Assembly (NCBI GenBank): GCA_946478655.1
Contig: CAMLDG010000039.1
Coordinates: 1-5,508 of the forward strand
DNA: 5,508 nt
Source: an uncultured Nitrosotalea sp.
Lineage (GTDB): Archaea > Thermoproteota > Nitrososphaeria > Nitrososphaerales > Nitrosopumilaceae
Reading direction: 5' to 3'
Part shown: positions 1 through 4,046 of the stretch, in pieces
Layout: each line of letters starts with the position of its first letter
Position numbering within the stretch: the stretch's first letter is position 1
Program-made: the position numbers and the translations under genes
The notes under the pieces: model-generated
Seen by the model: the letters and a program-made list of their open reading frames with translations, nothing else
Database searches by the model: none
Told to the model about the DNA's origin: nothing

Positions 1-485
1 CGATCGTCTTCTTTGAGTTTGAACTTTACTTCCAAGATTCCGTTTGAATAAGTTGCCTTGACAGAATCTTCGTCAACCTTTTGTTTTATTGGGACTTGGG
101 TATGGTATTTTTTATCACCATTTTCTGCATCAAGATTTACAGATTTTCCTACTACTTCGATCTTGATGTCTTTCTTTTCTACTCCCGGCATTTCAGCAAC
201 AATTTTGAGAACCTTTTCTTTGTTATCTACGATAACATCTACAAACGGTTCTCTTGTCTCTGATTTTTGGAGAAGACCTGGTTGAACATTTCCATATTCT
301 TTGACCACAGGTTTTCCATCAGGTCCTACAGTCATGGTATACCCATAGAAGTAAGGACCAAATGTCTGTGCATTCTCAGAGCTGGTGATGTTGTTCCAAA
401 TTTCGTCCAGTCCCTTGAAAGGTCGCATCATTTTTTGGAAGACATTGTCAAACTCGTCCCAGTCATCCATGTCATAGTTATGCAT
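1..485 (-). CDS. Hsp20/alpha-crystallin small heat-shock protein (C-terminus cut by window edge)
   Basis: An ATP-independent cytoplasmic holdase chaperone that binds unfolding proteins. Translating the reverse strand from the ATG at 485 gives 161 uninterrupted codons running off the left edge. Residues 1-40 are an acidic/aromatic N-terminal arm rich in Asp, Trp and Phe. Residues 47-58 contain YGYTMTVGPDGKP, which I associate with archaeal members of the family. Residues 80-161 are the alpha-crystallin domain, with EPFVDVIVD (79-87), AEMPGVEKKDIKIEV (98-112) and the family's closing signature ATYSNGILEVKF (144-155). As the signature is already passed, only a short C-terminal tail is probably missing. 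An in-frame ATG exists at 506, but it overlaps the TATA box (505-514), whose spacing predicts a leaderless transcript beginning at about 485, so I chose 485. It is divergent from the ACT-type regulator gene. Family assignment is firm; the client proteins and any heat induction are not visible here. Confidence 0.93.
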   Translation of the reverse strand, partial: MHNYDMDDWDEFDNVFQKMMRPFKGLDEIWNNITSSENAQTFGPYFYGYTMTVGPDGKPVVKEYGNVQPGLLQKSETREPFVDVIVDNKEKVLKIVAEMPGVEKKDIKIEVVGKSVNLDAENGDKKYHTQVPIKQKVDEDSVKATYSNGILEVKFKLKEDD

Positions 486-504
486 ACTATGTAATAGGTA
501 TGAC

Positions 505-514
505 ATTATATAAG
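505..514 (-). promoter_or_regulatory. TATA box of the Hsp20 gene
   Basis: On the minus strand this reads CTTATATAAT, a close match to an archaeal TATA box. Its centre lies about 25 bases before the ATG at 485, which fits transcription starting at or next to the start codon (a leaderless mRNA). No Shine-Dalgarno sequence precedes the ATG. Confidence 0.7.
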
Positions 515-516
515 TA

Positions 517-547
517 TTATGAAATAGTGGGTTGTTCCATTACATAA
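517..547. promoter_or_regulatory. Imperfect inverted repeat between two divergent TATA boxes (candidate operator)
   Basis: The left arm has TTATG (517-521) and TAGTGG (525-530). The right arm has CCATTA (537-542) and CATAA (543-547), the reverse complements of TAATGG and TTATG. The spacer is 6 bases, with a 3-base interruption in the left arm only and one mismatch. It occupies the space between the Hsp20 and regulator TATA boxes, where a bound protein could affect both promoters. In such AT-rich DNA a chance dyad is quite possible. Confidence 0.3.
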
Positions 548-548
548 A

Positions 549-558
549 TTAATATAAT
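549..558 (+). promoter_or_regulatory. TATA box of the HTH/ACT regulator gene
   Basis: TTAATATAAT is centred about 26 bases before the ATG at 579. This is the spacing expected for a leaderless archaeal transcript, and there is no ribosome-binding site in between. Confidence 0.65.
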
Positions 559-578
559 TATTAGTATAACTTACTCCC

Positions 579-1241
579 ATGCGAACCCCAAGCCTTTCGG
601 TTCCTGATGCAGTCAGAGAGATAATTACAAAAAACAGAGCCATTTACGACTGCATCAAAATGGGCTTGATTAATTATACATCACTTGCAATAAAACTCCA
701 AAAGGAAGTCGAGTCCCAGGTTGGAGGTCCTGTAAACCCCAATACAATTGTGGTTGCAATCAAAAGGTATGCAGACTCTTTTGAAAAAAAAGATGACATG
801 CAAAATGAAACAGTACTAAAAAATGCAAGACTTTCCCTGACTGATGGAATTGTAGACATAAAATTTTCCACAGATGGTTTTGACATGACAGACATTGTTG
901 CTTTGATGGATAGATTCATGAAGATCGATCCAGATTACGAATTTTTCCGTTCTACCAATTCTTTTAGATTCTTGACTGAGGACATTAGTGATGTAAGAAA
1001 AATTGTAGAATCTTTTTCATCACATAGGAATTTTTTTCAAGATGGATTGGCAAAGATAACAATACACATTCCCGAATCAGAACGCAGCTCTGACGTGGTT
1101 TCATACGTATCTGAGATTCTACATGATAACGGAATCGAGCTCTTTAATGCGTTTTTCGGACAGGATCACATAGTGGCAGTATTGTATGAAAAAGATGCTG
1201 CAAGAGCATATCAAATTTTAAGAAGAGAAATTTCGCGTTAA
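579..1241 (+). CDS. Probable HTH plus ACT-domain regulator, 220 aa
   Basis: Probably a cytoplasmic small-molecule-responsive transcriptional regulator, inferred from architecture only. Residues 10-67 look like an all-helical, winged-helix-like DNA-binding unit: VREIITKNRAIYDCIKMGL, then INYTSLAIKLQKEV, then NPNTIVVAIKRYADSF, which resembles a recognition helix. Residues 70-85 are a charged linker. Residues 90-150 may form a first beta-alpha-beta regulatory unit. Residues 157-217 look like an ACT domain: strand LAKITIHIPE, helix DVVSYVSEILHDNGIELFNAFF, strand HIVAVLYE, helix DAARAYQILRREI. ACT domains usually bind amino acids or similar ligands. No enzyme domain is present. The gene is divergent from hsp20 with a shared 93-bp promoter region, so it could control itself and hsp20. 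It ends 6 bp from the convergent downstream gene. The product name is moderately secure; target and ligand are unknown. Confidence 0.7.
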   Translation: MRTPSLSVPDAVREIITKNRAIYDCIKMGLINYTSLAIKLQKEVESQVGGPVNPNTIVVAIKRYADSFEKKDDMQNETVLKNARLSLTDGIVDIKFSTDGFDMTDIVALMDRFMKIDPDYEFFRSTNSFRFLTEDISDVRKIVESFSSHRNFFQDGLAKITIHIPESERSSDVVSYVSEILHDNGIELFNAFFGQDHIVAVLYEKDAARAYQILRREISR

Positions 1242-1242
1242 T

Positions 1243-1250
1243 ATTTTTTA
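1243..1250 (+). terminator. T-rich terminator after the regulator gene
   Basis: A run of six T residues (1244-1249) follows two bases after the TAA stop. Archaeal RNA polymerase commonly stops at such U-tracts without a hairpin. It lies in the 6-bp gap and over the stop codon of the convergent gene. Confidence 0.45.
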
Positions 1251-1565
1251 AACGCCAGTAGCCTCTGCTTTTGACATTTCTAGGTAGACCTTGTCTCCTA
1301 CTGCAAGATTCAGTTCCTTGTATTCGTGCATATCAAGCTTGATTGAGGTTGTAGAACCTGCTTGACCCATGCCTCCAGAGAGCATTTTGTTGAGGTTTTT
1401 CATCATGTCATCCATGTTTGTAAAACCCATAACTCCTCCAGCGCCAAACGGGGACATTGGGGTGCTTTGTTCTCTAAAATCCTTGGATGTAGAAAGTGAG
1501 ACTACCACATATGGAGCTCCATCTGGTGATGCGTCTATTCGTACAACAATGTATTCTTTCTTCAT
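1248..1565 (-). CDS. Conserved-looking hypothetical protein, Met/Gly-rich centre, 105 aa
   Basis: I do not recognise the function. The N-terminal part (residues 3-27, KEYIVVRIDASPDGAPYVVV then SLSTS) and C-terminal part (72-99, SIKLDMHEYKELNLAVGDKVYLEM) both read as beta strands and could pack together as a small barrel. VGDKVYLE resembles the turn-and-strand seen in small SH3-like or OB-like barrels. Between them, residues 37-70 form a Met- and Gly-rich insert (PFGAGGVMGF, NMDDMMKNLNKMLSGGMGQAG) with a short amphipathic helix. Ten of 105 residues are Met and there is no Cys. There is no signal peptide or membrane span, so it is probably cytoplasmic. A TATA-like element lies 26 bases before the ATG. 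It converges on the regulator gene and is divergent from NDH-2. The frame, promoter and coding-like composition make a real gene likely. Confidence 0.82.
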   Translation of the reverse strand: MKKEYIVVRIDASPDGAPYVVVSLSTSKDFREQSTPMSPFGAGGVMGFTNMDDMMKNLNKMLSGGMGQAGSTTSIKLDMHEYKELNLAVGDKVYLEMSKAEATGV

Positions 1566-1587
1566 ATCCTAAGTTTCATAAATCAGC

Positions 1588-1595
1588 ATATTTTA
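1588..1595 (-). promoter_or_regulatory. TATA-like element of the 105-aa protein gene
   Basis: On the minus strand this reads TAAAATAT, centred about 26 bases before the ATG at 1565 and preceded by the purine-rich AAAGG, which may act as a BRE. The spacing implies a leaderless transcript. Confidence 0.55.
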
Positions 1596-1644
1596 CCTTT
1601 CGCACAAATGTTAAGCTGTATACTCGTGAGAATCATTACTACCC

Positions 1645-1653
1645 TTTTTTATC
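1645..1653 (+). promoter_or_regulatory. Possible TATA element of the NDH-2 gene
   Basis: TTTTTTATC is the best AT-rich element upstream of the ATG at 1680, centred about 31 bases before it. That would give a leader of about 5 bases. The match is weak, and the sequence could equally be a stray T-tract. The rest of 1566-1679 holds only the divergent promoter of the neighbouring gene. Confidence 0.35.
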
Positions 1654-1679
1654 TCAGCCTATAACATTAGATCAATACA

Positions 1680-3035
1680 ATGTCAGAAATCAAAAGGATT
1701 CTTGTTTTAGGCGGGGGATTTGCAGGTATAGAATGCGTTAGAAAACTGGAATCCTATTTTCCAAATGAAAATGATGTACAAATTACCCTGGTAAGTGGGG
1801 ATAATTTTTTCTTGTTTACACCAATGTTGCCCCAGGTAGCCTCCGGAACTATTGAAACAAGACATATTGTAATTCCAGTTAGAACCCTGCTGAAAAAGAC
1901 CAAGTTTTACGAGGCCGAAGTCAAAACCATTGACCCCCATGGAAAAACAGTAACTCTTAGCGGTACAAAAGAAAAACGCGGAATTTTACTAGCTTATGAC
2001 TATCTCGTTCTTGCCATCGGCGGGCAGACAAATTTCTTTGGGATGGACCAGTTGGCAAAATTAGCTTATTCAATGAAGACTCTCAATGATGCAGTTGTTC
2101 TGCGAAACAGAGCAATAGACATGCTTGAGCAGGCAGACAATGAAGTCAATTCAATTCTCAAGAAAAGCTTGCTTACCTTTGTAATTGTGGGAGGAGGGTT
2201 TGCAGGTATAGAAACTGCAGGAGAGTTGATGGACTTGCTACATGATGCTAGAAAATATTATCCTAATATTGAAAAGACTGACATCAGAGTTATTGTTCTT
2301 GAGGCACTTGGTGCCATACTCCCAGGTTTTAATGAAAAGCTTGCAAAATTTGCTTTGGAAAAACTCCATCAACGTGGTATAGAAGTTAAGGTAAGTACAA
2401 AACTTTCTAGCTTTTCAGGCGAGGAGGTTCTAATCGAGGATGCAACTCCGTCTACAAAAGATCCTAGTGATCAATTTTCAGTAAACGCAATACAGACAAG
2501 AACTTTGGTATGGACTGCAGGTGTTACACCGGTGGACATCATAAAAAAATCTGTCTTCAAAACAAACAGAGGCGGAATTGTAGTAGATGAATTTCTCCAA
2601 GCCAGTGATTTTCCTGAAGTTTTTGCAGTAGGAGATTGTTGTTACATTATGGATTCCAAAACAAATAGGCCTCTTCCACCAACAGCACAAAATGCAGAGT
2701 CAGAAGCAAAAATTGTTGCAAAAAATATTCATGCCATAATCACAAATCAGCCAAAGGAAAAATTTGTCTATACACCCAGGGGCCAAATGGCAGTCATAGG
2801 AAAGCGAAGTGCAATTGCAAGCATATTTGGCATTCATTTACATGGACTTTTTGCCTGGCTGCTTTGGAGAACAATCTATCTTTCAAAGATACCACGTTTG
2901 GACAAAAAAGTAAGAATTTTCCTTGACTGGACAATAGATCTGTTCTTTGATAGAGACATTGCTAGATTGAAAGTGATGCGCGAGAAACCAATTGAGGAAT
3001 TCAAGGAACTCGATGAGGTGGATGATGTTTGGTAA
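1680..3035 (+). CDS. Type II NADH dehydrogenase (NDH-2), FAD-dependent, 451 aa
   Basis: A single-subunit flavoprotein that oxidises NAD(P)H and passes electrons to membrane quinone without pumping protons. Two dinucleotide-binding folds are visible: GGGFAG at residues 11-16 for FAD and GGGFAG at 171-176 for NAD(P)H. Others are LFTPMLPQVASG (45-56), the TAGVTP stretch (279-284) and VFAVGDC (314-320), the second FAD contact. AQNAES (336-341) sits where NDH-2 usually has its quinone-site AQxAxQ motif, with Ser for the final Gln. The C-terminus has the family hallmark GLFAWLLWRTIYLSKIP (389-405) followed by VRIFLDWTIDLFF (411-423), amphipathic helices that seat the protein on the inner membrane face. 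Length matches the family. An acidic tail (EELDEVDD-like) ends the protein. Sulfide:quinone reductase is less likely because the C-terminal hallmark fits NDH-2. Ammonia-oxidising archaea are known to have a complex I lacking its NADH-input module, so NDH-2 could be an NADH entry point. Confidence 0.9.
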   Translation: MSEIKRILVLGGGFAGIECVRKLESYFPNENDVQITLVSGDNFFLFTPMLPQVASGTIETRHIVIPVRTLLKKTKFYEAEVKTIDPHGKTVTLSGTKEKRGILLAYDYLVLAIGGQTNFFGMDQLAKLAYSMKTLNDAVVLRNRAIDMLEQADNEVNSILKKSLLTFVIVGGGFAGIETAGELMDLLHDARKYYPNIEKTDIRVIVLEALGAILPGFNEKLAKFALEKLHQRGIEVKVSTKLSSFSGEEVLIEDATPSTKDPSDQFSVNAIQTRTLVWTAGVTPVDIIKKSVFKTNRGGIVVDEFLQASDFPEVFAVGDCCYIMDSKTNRPLPPTAQNAESEAKIVAKNIHAIITNQPKEKFVYTPRGQMAVIGKRSAIASIFGIHLHGLFAWLLWRTIYLSKIPRLDKKVRIFLDWTIDLFFDRDIARLKVMREKPIEEFKELDEVDDVW

Positions 3036-3048
3036 GAAATACAATGAC

Positions 3049-3054
3049 TTAATA
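3049..3054 (+). promoter_or_regulatory. Possible TATA element of the small membrane protein gene
   Basis: TTAATA is centred about 25 bases before the ATG at 3077. It is a short, weak match, so the small gene might instead be read through from the NDH-2 transcript. Confidence 0.3.
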
Positions 3055-3076
3055 CGACTCAAACGTGCCATTTGCG

Positions 3077-3223
3077 ATGAACAATACAGAACTAATCATT
3101 GCAGGAATCGTTGCAGCTGCAATCGGTGCCATCGTATTTTACATGAAAACTAAGAAAAACAAACTTTCACAAAAAATACAACCACAAACAACTACAACAA
3201 AACCAGATACAACTAAAGAATAA
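3077..3223 (+). CDS. Small single-span membrane protein, 48 aa
   Basis: An ATG opens 48 codons ending in TAA. After four polar residues (MNNTE), residues 6-22 are an unbroken hydrophobic span, LIIAGIVAAAIGAIVFY, containing small-residue spacings (AG, AAA, GA) that suit helix packing. A basic stretch MKTKKNKLSQK (23-33) follows, then a Thr/Gln/Pro/Lys-rich hydrophilic tail (34-48). By the positive-inside rule the tail should face the cytoplasm. A GTG four codons upstream (3065) is in frame, but the ATG agrees better with the TATA-like element at 3049-3054. It starts 41 bp after the NDH-2 stop and is followed by a T-rich terminator. I do not recognise a family; an accessory subunit of a membrane complex is only a guess. 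Confidence 0.7.
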   Translation: MNNTELIIAGIVAAAIGAIVFYMKTKKNKLSQKIQPQTTTTKPDTTKE

Positions 3224-3236
3224 ACACTGTATCTTG

Positions 3237-3250
3237 CATTTTTTATTTCA
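3237..3250 (+). terminator. T-rich terminator after the small membrane protein gene
   Basis: GCATTTTTTATTTC, with a run of six T residues (3239-3244), begins about 14 bases after the stop at 3223. A second T-rich stretch (TTTTATTTC) follows at 3268-3276. No stable hairpin precedes it, which is normal for U-tract termination in archaea. The remaining bases up to 3313 hold no gene I can support. Confidence 0.5.
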
Positions 3251-3313
3251 ATTAATCATTAACTGACTTTTATTTCATGGATGATTTCTCATAAATCACG
3301 TATAACATCAGTG

Positions 3314-3322
3314 AAATATATT
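3314..3322 (+). promoter_or_regulatory. TATA box of cbiE; decides its start codon
   Basis: AAATATATT is centred 26 bases before the ATG at 3344. This supports a leaderless transcript starting at 3344 and argues against the in-frame upstream ATG at 3281, since that start would place the promoter inside the coding sequence. Confidence 0.65.
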
Positions 3323-3343
3323 GAACATTACAAAACGGCATTT

Positions 3344-4045
3344 ATGGGAAAAGTCTATGCCGTTGGTGTAGGACCAGGATCACCAAAGTATGTAACTGAA
3401 ATAGTAAAGGAAATAGTGCTAAATTCTGATATTGTTATTGGATACAAATACACACTCAAAACGATAGAAGCTCTGTTGAAAAATAAAGAGATACACGAAA
3501 TCACCATGAAAGACCAGGAGGATGCATATCAAAAGGTCTCAAAGACCCTAGGAAACAAGACATGTGTTGTTCCATTTACAGGAGATGTAAACTTCTCAGA
3601 ATCTGAAGTGGTGGACAGACTAATTGAGATATTTGGAGATGTACAGATTGTTCCAGGAATTAGTTCTACACAAGTTGCAGCATCAAAGGCAAGAGTACCT
3701 ACAGACAAAAGCAAGGTCATCACTATGCACATTTCTACAAGCATAGAGGAAAAGAAACTTGAGCTTCAAAAGGCACTCATTGATGGATTCAGTGTAATAC
3801 TTGTGCCAAGACCCTGGCCAAAAGAGCCCTCAAAGCACTTTATGCAATCCGAGATAGCGATATACTTGAGAGAACACGGTTTTGACACTTCAAAGATAAA
3901 GGTACACGTCTTTGAATTTTTAACTACTGAGAAAGAGACACATTTTATCGGAAAGGTAAAAGATCTAGAAGGAAAAGAATTTTCTGACCTTTCTGTAATG
4001 GTTTTTGATCAGACCAAGCTAGAGTCTTACATTAATTTCAAATAA
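3344..4045 (+). CDS. cbiE: Cobalt-precorrin-7 (C5)-methyltransferase CbiE, 233 aa
   Basis: A cytoplasmic SAM-dependent enzyme that methylates C5 of the corrin ring in the anaerobic (early cobalt) cobalamin route. Residues 2-14 (GKVYAVGVGPGSP) are the family's N-terminal strand and glycine-rich loop. YVTE (16-19) starts the next helix. IVIGYKYTL (30-38) follows. FTGDVNFSESE (78-88) replaces the usual (S/A)GDPGF motif, with Val for Pro. IVPGISSTQVAASKARVP (102-119) is the characteristic SAM/substrate loop of CbiE-type enzymes. VILVPRPWP (151-159) is a C-terminal-domain strand. CobL-type proteins fuse this to a CbiT domain; here no CbiT domain is present. The frame is open back to 3281, adding 21 residues (MISHKSR...), but family alignment and the TATA box both favour 3344. 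No other cobalamin gene is in the window. The next gene converges with a 1-bp gap. Confidence 0.88.
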   Translation: MGKVYAVGVGPGSPKYVTEIVKEIVLNSDIVIGYKYTLKTIEALLKNKEIHEITMKDQEDAYQKVSKTLGNKTCVVPFTGDVNFSESEVVDRLIEIFGDVQIVPGISSTQVAASKARVPTDKSKVITMHISTSIEEKKLELQKALIDGFSVILVPRPWPKEPSKHFMQSEIAIYLREHGFDTSKIKVHVFEFLTTEKETHFIGKVKDLEGKEFSDLSVMVFDQTKLESYINFK

Positions 4046-4046
4046 T

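Noticed and set aside
58..494. Plus-strand open frames opposite the Hsp20 gene
   Set aside because: They are antisense to a clearly recognisable Hsp20 and have implausible composition.
504..506. Upstream in-frame ATG for the Hsp20 gene (adds MSYLLHS)
   Set aside because: It overlaps the TATA box at 505-514, whose spacing points to transcription beginning at about 485.
547..559. AATTA-ATA-TAATT palindrome before the regulator gene
   Set aside because: It is made only of A and T and coincides with the TATA box, so it is explained by base composition and not by an operator.
1627..1656. TGAGA ... TCTCA inverted repeat upstream of NDH-2
   Set aside because: The arms are only 5 bases with a 20-base spacer; this is expected by chance and is not positioned at a clear promoter element.
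3050..3061. TAATACGACTCA, identical to the first 12 bases of a T7 phage promoter
   Set aside because: The match stops there; the following bases are AACG rather than the CTATAG needed around the start site. It lies between two archaeal genes, so it is taken as chance and not as vector sequence.
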